Counted from the stretch's first letter, positions 9,757-20,261 are shown. The stretch: DNA of 64,000 nucleotides from Prorocentrum cordatum (GCA_963575745.1 CAUYUJ010022392.1:216001-280000), one strand, 5' to 3'. Numbers and translations: made by a program. Notes: generated by a model not told the origin, from the letters alone.

Positions 9757-9907
9757 TCTTTCCCCCTTCTCCCTTCTTCCCTCCCTCCCTCCTCCTCCTC
9801 TTCCTCCTCCCCCTCCTCTTCCTCCTGCTCGTCGCCCTTCCCCTCCAAATCCTCTCCTCCTCCTCCTCCTCCTCCTCCTCCTCCTCCTCCTCCTCTCGTC
9901 CCTCCAC
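9757..9907 (+). repeat. (TCC)n polypyrimidine tract
   Basis: CT-rich and TCC repeats, complementary to the GGA tract at 7957-8850, so the two tracts flank the 104-bp array in inverted orientation. Confidence 0.95.
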
Positions 9908-10140
9908 TCCCTTCCACAAAGAAGCGTATGCCCGAACACACGCAAACACAATACGAACACTGAGATTACAACCGAAGACTTCCGAACACATGCCGAACCC
10001 GGTGATTACAGCCATGATTTGCCAAACGACGGTCCGAACAAGTGATTGATTTGCCGAGCACAAAAAAAAGCACAGCGATCAGCCGAACAAACGATTAACG
10101 ACCACAGGTGCCGAACAGAGCCGAACAAGTGATTAGAGCA
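9908..10140 (+). repeat. Short dispersed motif cluster CCGAACAAGTGATT
   Basis: Several near copies of CCGAACA(A/C)GTGATTA occur between about 9950 and 10137, for example near 10036, 10085 and 10122. Nothing coding is recognised. Confidence 0.5.
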
Positions 10141-10995
10141 TTCCAATGCCAGGGACACGCCGCCGATTGGGTCCCGCCCTGCGTGGTCTGGCAAAGGCGG
10201 GGCCCGCTGCCGCGTTCTGGCCGGACGAGCGCGTCTGCGAGCGCAGAGAAGGATCTGGTGCCCGGTGCTGATGATGATGACGATGACGATGACGATGCTG
10301 CTGCTTGTTGAATGCTGAGCGCGCTCTGCGCTCGTGACTATGATATCGGATTCGGGCTCGTCATCGTCATCGTCATCCTTCCCCACCAGATGATCCAGTG
10401 TGTCTTTCAAGTAGCGTCGAGATCCACCTTCACGGCTGCCTCAGACTGGTCCGCTCGGTGGACAGTCGGAGCGCGCGCTAGGGACGGAGCACGGCTCCGC
10501 AAGCTCTGCTGCCGAACCCGGGCCGAGCGCGCCAGAGGATCGCAGTTCCTGTGGTCGTCGGGGGCGGCCAATGAGGGGGGCGTCCAAGAGGGGGGGTGCA
10601 AATCATGGCCGGTGGCATGTGCGCGGCTCAAGGCGGGGCCAAGGACGTAATGAAATTCGCCAGCCCAACGGGCCAAGGGCGTGCTAAGATTTCCGGTAGC
10701 TGGTTAACAATATTCTAGTTCGCAAGCGCGGGGCCGCCCCTAGGTGTCCCCGGACGAAATGTACCCCGGGAGACCCCTGGGAGACCCCCGGGACACCCCC
10801 GGGACACTCGGATCAGAGATGCCAGACCGGGCAATTTTTCGACACCCTTCACGAGGATCGTGGCCTCCGAGGGGAGGGGCGCAATCGACAACCCCACCTC
10901 CTGACCCAAGAGGTCCCCAAGAGCCCCCCAAGAGGCTGCAGGGGCCCCCCAGGGCCGGCGGAATGAGCGAAGCGATTGATAAGAAAGGCGCCATG
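10141..10995. other. Unassigned sequence with small repeats
   Basis: No gene seen. It holds a GATGAC run (10269-10297) and its inverted partner GTCATC (10359-10378) that can pair as a hairpin, the small hairpin GAGCGC/GCGCTC near 10318-10334, and an imperfect 11-bp repeat (GGGAGACCCCT type) near 10769-10807. Confidence 0.5.
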
Positions 10996-10998
10996 AAA

Positions 10999-11755
10999 TC
11001 TACGTTTGTGTTGTTTTCGTTTGCTTTCCCTTAGGGTTTTGCTTGACCCTGCCCCGTGAGAGAGGAAACCACGCTACCGGTAGCGTAGTGTCATAGCGTA
11101 GTGTTAGAGGCACCTGGGCGTAACACTACGCTATGACACTACGCTACGGTGGAGGCGGGGGAAAAGGAAACGTTTTTGTTTCGTTTGCTTGTCCTTAGGG
11201 TTTTGCTTGACTCTGCTCCGTGAGAGAGAACACTATGCTACCGTGGGCGTAGTGTCGCAGCGTAGTGTTAGGGACACCTGGCGTGACATTACGCTATGAC
11301 ACTACGCTACGGTTAGCGTGAAATTAGCGTAGTGTCATAGCGTAGTGGTGTCAAACTTCACGACCAAGACCTAATCTCGGGGGGTGATGCCTAGGGGGGG
11401 ATATCATGGCGTGGGCCATGATATTTGCCCGTAGCGTAGTGTCATAGCGTAGTGTCACGCCCAGGTGCCCCCAACACTACGCTATGACACTACGCCAACG
11501 GTAGCATAGTGCCCTCTCTCACGGAGCAGAGTCAAGCAAAACCCTAAGAACAAGCAAACGAAACAAAAACGATTCCTTTTCCCCCGCCTCCACCGTAGCG
11601 TAGTATCATAGCGTAGTGTCACGCCCAGATGTCCCCAACACTACGCTATGACACTACGCTACCGGTAGCGCAGCGTCCTCTCTCACGGAGCAGAGTCAAG
11701 CAAACCCTAAGGACAATCAGCCGAACACAAAAAACGATTCCTTCTCCCCCGCATC
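10999..11755. repeat. Large imperfect palindrome, arms ~315-325 bp
   Basis: The left arm 10999-11313 matches the reverse complement of 11430-11755 along nearly its whole length, with a central spacer of about 116 bp. Each arm holds two copies of a block that reads GTCCTTAGGGTTTTGCTTGA on the left side, and TAGCGTAGTGTCATAGCG hairpin cores between them, so the structure is nested. Within the spacer lies a perfect 10-bp palindrome with a 4-base loop (11401-11424). No open frame of interest. Probably a foldback element or nested MITEs. Confidence 0.9.
11401..11424. repeat. Perfect 10-bp stem, 4-base loop palindrome
   Basis: ATATCATGGC, then GTGG, then GCCATGATAT. It lies in the spacer of the large palindrome. 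Confidence 0.95.
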
Positions 11756-12160
11756 AGCCGTAGTGTAGTGTCATAGCGTAGTGTCACGCCCAGGTGCCCT
11801 CAACACTACGCTATGACACTACGCTAACCGTAGCGTGCTGTCAAAGCGTAGTGTCACGCCCATAGGCGCCCAACACTACGCTATGACACTACGCTAACCG
11901 TAGCGTGCTGTCATAGTGTAGTGTCACGCCCAGGTGTCCCCAACACTACGCTATGACACTACGCTAACCGTAGCGTGCTGTCAAAGCTTAGTGTGACGCC
12001 CAATTGTCCCTAACACTACGCTGCGACACTATGCTAACCGTAGCGTAGTGTCACACTCAGGTGTCTTCAACACTACGCTATGACACTACGCTACGGTTGG
12101 CGTAGTGTCGTCGCCAATTGGCTTCAACACTACGCTATGACACTATACTAACTTTGCTGT
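11756..12160 (+). repeat. Tandem hairpin units, ~70 bp each
   Basis: About five to six further units. Each has the core TAGCGTAGTGTCATAGCG, then CACGCCCAGGTGTCC, then the inverted core CGCTATGACACTACGCTA. Units begin near 11760, 11829, 11899, 11969 and 12039 and become more degenerate to the right. Confidence 0.9.
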
Positions 12161-12184
12161 CTTCACGGTTAAGAGTTCAAATTC

Positions 12185-12466
12185 ATGGTTCAGATTAACC
12201 CTTTCACCCCTCTCTTTGCCGCCCCCGAGGTCGAGCGGGTTCTGGCCGATGGTGAGCGGCAATATTTGACAGCTGAGGCAGTGGTTGCGCAGTTCAGACA
12301 GCACACGCGTGCGGCCGCCTGTCGCTCAGCCGCCTGCGGGCTTCTTGGATGCCCGGGCAACGGCAGGAAGAAGCAGTCCGCGCGGGCGGCGCGGCAGCTG
12401 CGCAGAACCACGAAGAGATCCTGGCCCGCACCGCCGCCTGGAAAGTGTCAGGCATGCGTCATATGA
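12185..12466 (+). CDS. Hypothetical 93-residue ORF
   Basis: It starts with a true ATG just after the hairpin array and ends at 12466. The first 40 residues (MVQINPFTPLF... to VVAQFRQHTRA) look protein-like; the rest is Arg/Ala-rich. No family is recognised and nothing around it supports expression. It may be an exon fragment or chance. Confidence 0.2.
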   Translation: MVQINPFTPLFAAPEVERVLADGERQYLTAEAVVAQFRQHTRAAACRSAACGLLGCPGNGRKKQSARAARQLRRTTKRSWPAPPPGKCQACVI

Positions 12467-13014
12467 CAGGAGCGTTGTAGAAGACGGAATTGGCCCTCGA
12501 CCGACAATTTTCAAGGCCAACTTGCACGGCCCCCCCGCGAACGGCCTGGGGCGCATAGCGCATCGCGGCAAGGCGAACCGTCATGGATCGAGGCCCTGTC
12601 GCGTCAGATGGGCCCGCCATCGCCCTAGCCGCCACCCACGCGAGAGACAGCCATCCGACAGTAATGCCATCGAACGGTGGTGGTCAGCAGCGGCCTGTAG
12701 TCGACGACGAGTGGGCCGCCGCGCAGTGGTAGTATTGACCGCAACTCGCCACTGGATCGCTCTGGGAGAGAACGCAGCCGCTCTCGGCGGTGGTGACGAC
12801 ATCTCGCTGGTTGCGTGGTAACCGCGCAGACTGGCCAGTCTGTCCAGGAAGTCTGCAAAACATGGAACAGTTTGTCACATGTATCGTTTGTCTCACCGAA
12901 GATGTGGAAACAATGGCCACATCTGAAAACCCGATGAAGCCAAACATATCGCTTTTCAACTGCACGATCTGGAAGACCGCAGCAACACAATGGTTTTCAG
13001 CTGCCGCGCCTCTC
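12467..13014. other. Unassigned sequence
   Basis: A possible small frame on the plus strand near 12840-13010 (begins MEQFVTCIVCLTED) is open but unrecognised, and a minus-strand frame overlaps it. No clear gene. Confidence 0.3.
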
Positions 13015-13930
13015 TGTCGGTCTCTCTCTCTCTCTCTCGCTCTCTTTCTACCTCTCTTTCTCTCTCTCCTCCTTCTCCTACTTTTCAGCCTAAATTGGGA
13101 GGATGGTGGCGATGACGAGGAGGATGAGGAGGATAAGAACAAGTAAGCTCAGGAGGATGAGGAATGCTGAGGAGGAGAAGTTGTGCTAGGAGGAGGCGGT
13201 GGTTGAGGAGTCACTCCTCCCTCTCCTCCCCCTTCTCCCTCCTCCTGTTCGCCCTCACCCCGCCCCCTTCCATCCCTCCTCCTCCTCCTCCTTACTTTCG
13301 GGGTAAACTGTCCTGCTCATCATCGTGCTCATCTTTCCTGCAGGGGGAGGATAAGAAGAAACAGACAGTGATGAATAGGAACAGGAGGAGGAGGAGGACG
13401 AAGAGGATACTCATGCAGGAGGAAGACGAGGAGAACAGGGTATGTGATGTGAGGAGGAGATGGTGGAACAGGATGAGGAGGATGTTGAGGAATCTCTCAT
13501 CCTCCCTCTCATCCACCCCATTCTCCTCATCCTCTCCTTATTCTCATCCGCCTCTCCCTCCTCCTCCTCCGCCTCTCCTCCCCCTCAGCCTCCTCCTTCT
13601 CCTCGTGCTCCCACCAATCCCCCTCATCACCCTCATTCTAACACTCCTGCTCCTGCGCATCCTCCTCCTGCTCCTCCTGCTGCTCCTGCCCTTCATATCT
13701 CTCACATGGGAGGCGTGGCAGGGGGAGACGAAGGGATGACGATGAGGGCGGGGGGAGGGAGGAAGAGGAGCCGTGGGCAGATCAAGACGAGGGCGCGATG
13801 ATGATGCTGATGGTGATGAGGTGGCTTAGGGGGGCGCTCTTCCTCCTCCTCCTCCACCTCCTCCCGTCTCCTCAACATCCCCTCCCCCTCAAACCGGAGA
13901 GATATGATCATGCTACGGCGGATGGGCAGG
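13015..13930. repeat. Mixed CT, GAG and TCC low-complexity block
   Basis: (TC)n at about 13018-13070, GAG/GAT purine runs at 13095-13200 and 13370-13500, then pyrimidine TCC runs at 13500-13700. Purine-rich blocks alternate with complementary pyrimidine blocks. Open frames here are repeat by-products. Confidence 0.8.
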
Positions 13931-14225
13931 TGAGATAATCAGAAGGATGATCCTCATGATACTGATGACGATACTGCTGATGCTGATGATGGTGATGCTG
14001 CTGATGCTGATGATGCTGCTGGTGATGAATCTTATTATCAGTGTTCTGATGCTGGTGGTGACGATGATACTGATGCTGATGATGATGGTGGTGATGATGC
14101 TGGTGATGCGGCTGCTGATGATGATTCTGATTCTGAGAGTTATGCGGATGATAGTGATGATGGTGATGACTGTGGTGGTGCTGATGATGTTGATGCTGGC
14201 GATGACGGTGCTTGCTATGATCAAC
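13931..14225 (+). repeat. (GAT)n/(GCTGAT)n array
   Basis: Mostly GATGATGCTGAT-type units. Frames read as poly-Met/Ile/Leu or poly-His/Gln and are not credible proteins. Confidence 0.9.
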
Positions 14226-15235
14226 AGACGGGGAGGAATGACTCCTGACCCTCCTCATCATCCCACAACTCCTCCCCATCTTCCTCATATCGCCCCCTTG
14301 TCATCCTACTGTCAATCCCCTCTCGTCATCCTTTCACGTGGGATATATGATGAGGTGGATGGTACTACGGATAGAAGGGGGAGTGTGATGGAGAGGGGGG
14401 TGCGACTGTATCAGGAAGATGGCGATGCGGAGGAGGATGAGGAGGATGCCGATTTACTAACTAACATCGGTCTTAGTTGGAGTCACCATCCTCATCAGGA
14501 GCATCGTCCTTACCCATATCGCTTCCTCGCCTCCGTATCGTCGTCGTCGTCCTCCTCCTCCTTCGCTGCATCCTACACTTCCTTATGCTCCTCATATAAC
14601 TCCTCCTCCTCCTCTTCACCCTTCTTCTCCGCATTCAGCTCTACATTATCTGCCTCACCATCCTGTTCCTCACCCTCCTCCTCATACACCCCACCCGCCT
14701 CCTCTGCACATCTTCCACTGCCTCGTACCAGTCCCCCCTCCTCCATCCATAGCTGAAATGCACGGAGGATGATGAGAAGGAGGACGATTGATTTAATGAG
14801 GAGGATGAGGAAGGGAACGACGCAGCAGACGACGAGTGAACGGATTAGGATGTGTCTCCCTCCTCCTAGTACACCCTACCCCTCCTGCAATAGTGCCGAT
14901 GGAAAGAGGATGGTACGGATACGGACGATTGATATAACGCGGCTGAGAATGACGACTCAGTGGAGGAGGAGGCGGAGGACGAGGAACTAATCAGTGGTAT
15001 CCTCCTCCCGGGGGGCGGGGGCGGAGGGAAGAGACGGAGGGACGAGGAAGAGCAGCTCATCATTGACATCATCCTCCTGGGTGGCGGAGGCGGAGTGAGG
15101 AGACGGAAGGAGGAGGAAGAGGAGAGGGGAGGGAGGATGAGGAGCTGCCAGACGAGGGTAACGAGGTGGTTGAGGAGCCAGTCCTCCTCGTCCGCCCTTC
15201 TCTTCATCATCCTTCTTGCTCCTCCTATCGGAAAT

Positions 15236-15238
<3 letters not shown>
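14226..15238. repeat. Low-complexity TCC and GAG/GGA blocks
   Basis: Pyrimidine-rich TCC stretches (about 14520-14750) are followed by purine-rich GAG/GGA stretches (about 14760-15180) with short unique sequence between. No gene. Confidence 0.7.
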
Positions 15239-15280
<42 letters not shown>

Positions 15281-15281
15281 G
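15239..15281 (+). repeat. Perfect (ATG)n microsatellite
   Basis: About 13-14 uninterrupted ATG units. Confidence 0.97.
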
Positions 15282-15359
15282 GGGGCTGAGCAGGAAGGAT
15301 AGGAGGGCGATGAGGAGGATGGTCGATATGACCAGCAAAAGGGGGTGATTAGCTCCTGA

Positions 15360-15690
15360 ATATCATCATCACCCCCAGCTCTACCCGGTCTTTTTGATAG
15401 ATCAGCATCATCATCACCATCACCATCGTCATCATCATCATCGCAATCATTAGCAACATCATAATCATGATCATCATCTCCATCAGCATCCTCATATACC
15501 AGATGCCCCTCATCATCATCATCATCATCACCCATATCATCACCATCATCATCATCATTATCACCATCATCAACACCATCACCATCACCATCACCATCAC
15601 CATCATCACCACCACCATCACCATCATCGTCAGCATCCTCGTCATCGTCATCTTCATCGTCATCAATCATCATCACCATCATCATCATAC
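15360..15690 (+). repeat. (ATC)n array, inverted relative to 13931-14225
   Basis: ATC/CATCACCATC units. The complement of the GAT array 1.4 kb upstream, so the two could pair. Confidence 0.9.
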
Positions 15691-16255
15691 CACTCCCCCT
15701 CCTCATTCCTCCACGTGGGAGATATGAGGATGATGATAACAAGGATCACGGACCAAACTGCCAGATCTGCGAGCGGGCCGCCATTGAGCAGTTCCTCGGG
15801 GCCGTTGGCCGCATTTGGGACTGCCAATGGGGGACACCCATTGTTTGGGGAGACCCCAACTCGCAGCCTGTTTAAAAGGGGATGCTAACGGAGACCCGCC
15901 CTGGCTAGCAGCCCCACATCGAAAGCCAGCTCGGGCTACCAGCCCTGGGGCGGGGGAGGAGGAGGGAGAGAGGAGAACACAAGGGGGGGATGACTGAGGG
16001 AATGAGGAGGGGGAATGGGGGGCATAGGAAAGCGGAGAGGGAGAGCAGCAGGAGGAGGGAGGGAGGAAGGTGACGAGGCAGGGGGGGGCGAGGAGGCAGG
16101 ATGGTGTCCTATCCCAACATGTGCCACATGATGGCGCTGCCGGCGTCGGGCTTCATCCCAACATTCAGGGTGGGCGCGCCCCTCCTCCACTCAAGCTTCC
16201 TACACCGTCCCACCTCCCTAACGACGAATAGTCAATGCCTACGTAATGCTGCTTG
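15691..16255. other. Unassigned sequence, G-rich in part
   Basis: No gene recognised. 15950-16090 is purine-rich (GGGGGAGGAGGG type). Confidence 0.5.
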
Positions 16256-16320
16256 CTACCAGAACTCCAGCCTTATTGGTTGAGTCGGGCCAGCCGAAAC
16301 AGCGGACCGCAGGCTAGATG
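16256..16320 (+). repeat. 65-bp dispersed repeat, copy 1
   Basis: CTACCAGAACTCCAGCCTT... ending CGCAGGCTAGATG. It recurs at 16406-16470 with about five mismatches, 150 bp downstream. Confidence 0.9.
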
Positions 16321-16405
16321 GGTATGCGTAGCATAGCCGTGGCCCGCAGTCCTGGCAAAGTTCCAGTGCGGAAGCGCGCCCGCCTTACCTGCCTAGTGTG
16401 GCTTT

Positions 16406-16470
16406 CTACCAGAACTCCAGCCTTGTTTGTTGAGTCGAACCAGCCGAAACAACGGACCGCAGGCTAGATG
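16406..16470 (+). repeat. 65-bp dispersed repeat, copy 2
   Basis: Second copy of the element at 16256-16320; it runs straight into a GAG-rich tract (16471-16620). Confidence 0.9.
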
Positions 16471-16728
16471 AGGATGAGGAGAGACACGAGGAGGGAATGG
16501 GGCGATTGTATGAGGATGAGGAGGATGATGTGAAACGGATGAGGAATAGGAGGAGGAGGAAGAGGAGGATGAGGATGAGGATGAGGAGGAGGAGGAGGAG
16601 CAGGAGGCGGAGGAGGAGGTGAGAGTTGGCGGAACGACGGGCGGGAATCGAAGTTGCAGTGGGGTGCGGTGGGTGGGGTCGAACACTCACACACATCTAT
16701 TCATGCTATAAAATGTATATATACACAG

Positions 16729-16912
16729 GTATGTATGTATGTATGTATGTATGTATGTATGTATGTATGTATGTATGTATGTATGTATGTATGTATGTGT
16801 GTGTGTGTATGTATGTATGTATGTATGTATGTGTGTGTAGGTAGGTAGGTAGGTAGGTAGGTAGGTAGGTAGGTAGGTAGGTAGGTAGGTAGGTAGGTAG
16901 GTAGGTAGGTAT
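16729..16912 (+). repeat. (ATGT)n, (GT)n and (GGTA)n microsatellite block
   Basis: ATGT units 16729-16797, a short GT run, more ATGT to about 16830, then GGTA units to about 16910. Three different pure repeats lie directly adjacent. Confidence 0.97.
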
Positions 16913-17831
16913 ATAGATGTATATGTAGATGTGTATATAAATATGACATGGTCAACTCCGTAAACCCTGCACCCAACAACGTTGTCATCTCTCGGGGGAG
17001 CAACATTTTTTTCCGCCGCCTTCCGCCGGCCTTCTGCCAGCTTCCGCCAACGGGGGCGACCTCGCCTCACTTCCTCCCGCCTTCTGCCGGCCTCCCGCAG
17101 AGGGAGAGCTGGTAGCTCCCTCGACCCTCGAAGGCGAAGCCCCGTCTGGCATGCCTCGTGCGTCTACGCGTGCGTGGAGGAGGAGGCCTACCCCACCCCG
17201 CTTCTCGTCTCCGAGATCTGGCTCGGCCAGGGAAGCCCCTGCCGCCTCCCTGCAGGAAGGTCTGGTGGCCACGGGCCGCGTCTCGCGGGTGCGCACGGGG
17301 TCGCCCGTGCTCCCCAGGCCGGGCTCCTGGGGTCGCCAGGGCCCCCGGGCGGGGTCGCCCAGGGGGCCCCCGGGCGGGGTCGCCCAGGGCGCGCGCGGCT
17401 CGATGGCCAATGTCTCACTTCGCTCTGCTCGGGGCCTTTGGTTCGCTCTGCTTCGCATGGCGCGGCTTCGCGTGCTCTGCCTTGACCTGCTGTGCACAAC
17501 CTTGGGCTTCTTCTCGTTGCTGCCCATTGATTCACAGTGCGTTGTTCTGTATTGCTTCGCCTGTCATTGCATTTTTTACATGGATTTGCTTTGAATCGCA
17601 GTTTTCTATTGCGCTGCATTGCGTCGACATTGCTTTGCTTGGCTCTGCATTCCTTTTACATGTATTGCGTTGCATCGCGTGGCATTGCACTGCATCGCAT
17701 TGGATTTCTTGACATGGCATCATGCCAGACCCCTCATTGGGGTCACCACTGGGGTCGCGCCAGTTCGTTTGGGTGGCGGCCTGGGCTTACAGTGGCATGC
17801 TGAGCTCAGGCGATGTTTCATGATCTTATTC
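16913..17831. other. GC-rich sequence with short tandem repeats; no gene seen
   Basis: Contains a two-copy ~27-bp GC repeat (GCCCCCGGGCGGGGTCGCCC, about 17340-17395) and a degenerate TTGCATTGC-like repeat at 17560-17710. Several GC-rich frames stay open on both strands, but none is recognisable. Confidence 0.5.
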
Positions 17832-18030
17832 GGCGGCGAGCGAGGGGGGGAAGTGAGAAGGAGAAGACCTTTTCAGAAGGTTCGGAAGCCCCGTGGCCTT
17901 CCGAGTCATTTCCTAAACCTTCCCAGAAAGCCTAACAAAAACTTCTCAGGAGGCGCGAGGGCTTCTGAGAAGTCCCGCCGTCTTCTGAGAAGGCTTTCTC
18001 CTTCTCACTTCCCCCCCCTCGCTCGCCGCC
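17832..18030. mobile_element. MITE-like foldback element, family A, copy 1 (199 bp)
   Basis: The left end GGCGGCGAGCGAGGGGGG... to about 17880 is matched by the right end ...CCTCGCTCGCCGCC (17982-18030) as an imperfect ~48-bp terminal inverted repeat. The core repeats CTTCTGAGAAG. A related copy lies at 44366-44511. No coding capacity. Confidence 0.85.
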
Positions 18031-18235
18031 CATGTATGTCGCCGGCGCACATCTGAGGAATCTCCTCCGAAACAAGCGAAGGAGTGTCTTGAATCAGCTG
18101 GCCTCGGGCCTGGGGCCTGGCAGGGACAGGGACCACAATGCAGAACGAGAGCGAGTCGCCAAAGAGCGGCACGAACGACACCCGGAAGGAAGCAGAAGCG
18201 TCAAGGCGTGGACGAAGGGCAGCTGCGCCCCGTCT

Positions 18236-18332
18236 CCTCCTCCTCCTCCCTCTCCCCCTCCTCCCCCTCCTCCTCCTCCTCCTCCTCCTCCTCCTCCTCC
18301 TCCTCCTCCTCCTCCTCCTCCTCCTCCTCCTC

Positions 18333-18362
<30 letters not shown>
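18236..18362 (+). repeat. (TCC)n microsatellite
   Basis: About 35-40 nearly uninterrupted TCC/CCT units, ending in a run of C. Confidence 0.97.
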
Positions 18363-18366
<4 letters not shown>

Positions 18367-18795
18367 TTCCGAGCGAGGCGCCGCGGCTGTGGGGAGGCCG
18401 CAGGCTCTGTGCACCATCAGCGCAGGCTGCGCCAGGCATCGAACAACAATGGCACCCAGACGATCAGCGTTGGGTGATTCAGGCGGAAGAAAATCCACCC
18501 CCCATACTAATCACCCCGGCACGCAAAGCCGTTTCGTAAACGCACCCACAGAAGTAATCAACCAGGGCAGGGCTGTCTCGTAAACGCCCAAGGCCGTTTA
18601 GCAAACGCCAATTATCGGGTCCGGGTGGTTCTTCCTCCCTTGATGATTTTTGGGGAGAGCTGCGCCAACTTTCTGGTGCAGTGAGGGCGTTTCGCGCTCG
18701 CGCCAGAGCACTCCCCAGCCAAATGTCTGCGACGGCATGCCTGCAACGGGGAAGCGGCAATGCGCTCCCTGAGTGCATAGTTTGCCCTCACAATC
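18363..18795. other. Unassigned sequence 3' of the TIR-like gene
   Basis: Contains three near copies of CGT(T/C)TCGTAAACGC at 18529-18620. It could include the 3' UTR of the minus-strand gene ending at 18796. Confidence 0.4.
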
Positions 18796-19350
18796 TCACT
18801 CGGTACTGTCGTTAGAGCTACAGCTATCGTCCGAAGAAATATCGGAGCCCCACTCGGTCGGGACATCCCGCAGCAGGCCCGTCCGCAAGAGCACCGCCCG
18901 CATCTCCATATTGAACTCCACAATGCCATCAGCTCGAATGATCTCCATCAACATGCTTTTGTCACTGCTGTCGGCGCACTCGCAGCGCTCAACGTCGAAG
19001 GACTCGACGGCTGCGTGCATCGTCGCCAGGTCGAAGTCGTACTGGTCTTCCCGCAGCACTGGTCTCACCGTCATCGTTTCGCGTAGTAGCCCCATGTGAT
19101 AGTGCGTGAATATTTCCATGACGCACCACAGACGACCAAAGTAGGTCGGCCCGCACAAGACAACCATCTCCCTGCAGCCGTTAATGAAGATCGGCAAACA
19201 TCGCAGATCGGTTTCGATGTCCGTCTGGTCGATGCAACACTTGTCTATCCACACCTTTGGCTCTCGCCCGTGAGTGGCGACGAAAGCCTCGCGCCACTGC
19301 TGCAGCACGGCCCACTTGCTCGCCGCGTCGTCCGACCACGAGTGCGATAT
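18796..19350 (-). CDS. TIR-like domain membrane protein, 3' exon (SHSW...WIDKCCIDQ)
   Basis: The minus-strand open frame runs from the stop at 18796-18798 back to the ISHSWSDD motif at about 19345. Blocks in order: SHSWSDDAASKW, KVWIDKCCIDQTDIE, LPIFINGCREMVVLCG and RLWCVMEIFTHYHMG, then an acidic Ser-rich tail ending DSCSSNDSTE. This is the TIR/HET-like domain common in dinoflagellate proteomes, where it normally follows several membrane segments and a C-D-A-F-I/V-S-H-S-W join. The matching start of that join (LGECDAFIS) lies at about 22300-22340 on the same strand, so this is inferred to be the last exon of one gene extending to about 23.6 kb. The frame stays open upstream to 19827, but that part has no family signature. 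TIR-like domains may hydrolyse NAD or signal; the role here is unknown. Confidence 0.75.
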   Translation of the reverse strand: MSHSWSDDAASKWAVLQQWREAFVATHGREPKVWIDKCCIDQTDIETDLRCLPIFINGCREMVVLCGPTYFGRLWCVMEIFTHYHMGLLRETMTVRPVLREDQYDFDLATMHAAVESFDVERCECADSSDKSMLMEIIRADGIVEFNMEMRAVLLRTGLLRDVPTEWGSDISSDDSCSSNDSTE

Positions 19351-19883
19351 GATCGGAGGGCGCAGCACGGGTGGATAGTCCAAGGGGGGCATCACAGCTT
19401 TGAGGGCTTGGCAGTAGCAGCCTGTGTTGGACGGTGGAATGGGGCGGCCGAGAATTTCAAAAAACACATGGCCCAATTTTGGTATTGGAGCGGCGCTGGC
19501 GCATCGGATGTAACGGTATCGCCGGCCCTGGCGAGATGCGGCGGCGCACGGGGCGAACCCGCTGTCTTTGTTGATGATCATCGCTACTGTTCCAGGTTGC
19601 AAGTTTATCAATGACATTTGGAAGTTCAGTGCGGCGCGCGCAGTGCTCTGCAGGGAAATCGCAGCGTCAAGAGATTGCATGAGGGTGGCGGGGCAACGCG
19701 GCAGCCTTTCTGTGATGTAGTTAGCTGCGTAGCCGCGGAGCATATCCCCCAAGCGGGCCGCGGGCGTCGCTGGGGCGCGTGCGCCGCTGGGACGCCGCGA
19801 ACGCGGTAGAACAAAACATATACCCACTTTGGATCATCTGCGATCTGTTGCAAACTGCTCTACGCCTACACCAATTCAATTCT

Positions 19884-20119
19884 TACATGTGCTCACATAT
19901 ACTCAATCTCCGCTGCATGTATCTGCTGTGTTTTGTTGAGGAGACGAGTGGTCGCCACCCATCGGCGACGTGCTCCGCGACTACACAATTATCGCTTTTG
20001 CCCCTGGATTGCATAAGCAAGATATTGCCGTAATGCTCTGCCGCCTTAAGCCGAGGTCTTCCTACACCCTTCTCCACTGTTCTGCGCAACGCCGCGCTCG
20101 CCGCAATGAGCGCCCACAA
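19884..20119. other. Unassigned sequence inside the insertion/intron
   Basis: A minus-strand frame is open but unrecognised. No repeat seen. Confidence 0.3.
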
Positions 20120-20261
20120 TCCGCCACCGTACCCCCTGGTACATTGAGGCGTGGGAGAATGTCGAAATCTGTCTGGTAGGGGTATTCGAACTCGAGTAAG
20201 GGGCTGTTTCTCCCTCTGTCAGCAGGCTCTTGTGTGCACCGCCCCTCATTTCCGAAGCCAT

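Noticed and set aside
11020-11720. Telomere-like CCCTTAGGGTTTT words
   Set aside because: Single occurrences inside the palindrome arms, not tandem telomeric repeats.
13908-15742. Poly-His, poly-Met/Ile and poly-Asp frames
   Set aside because: Translations of GAT/ATC arrays in different phases.
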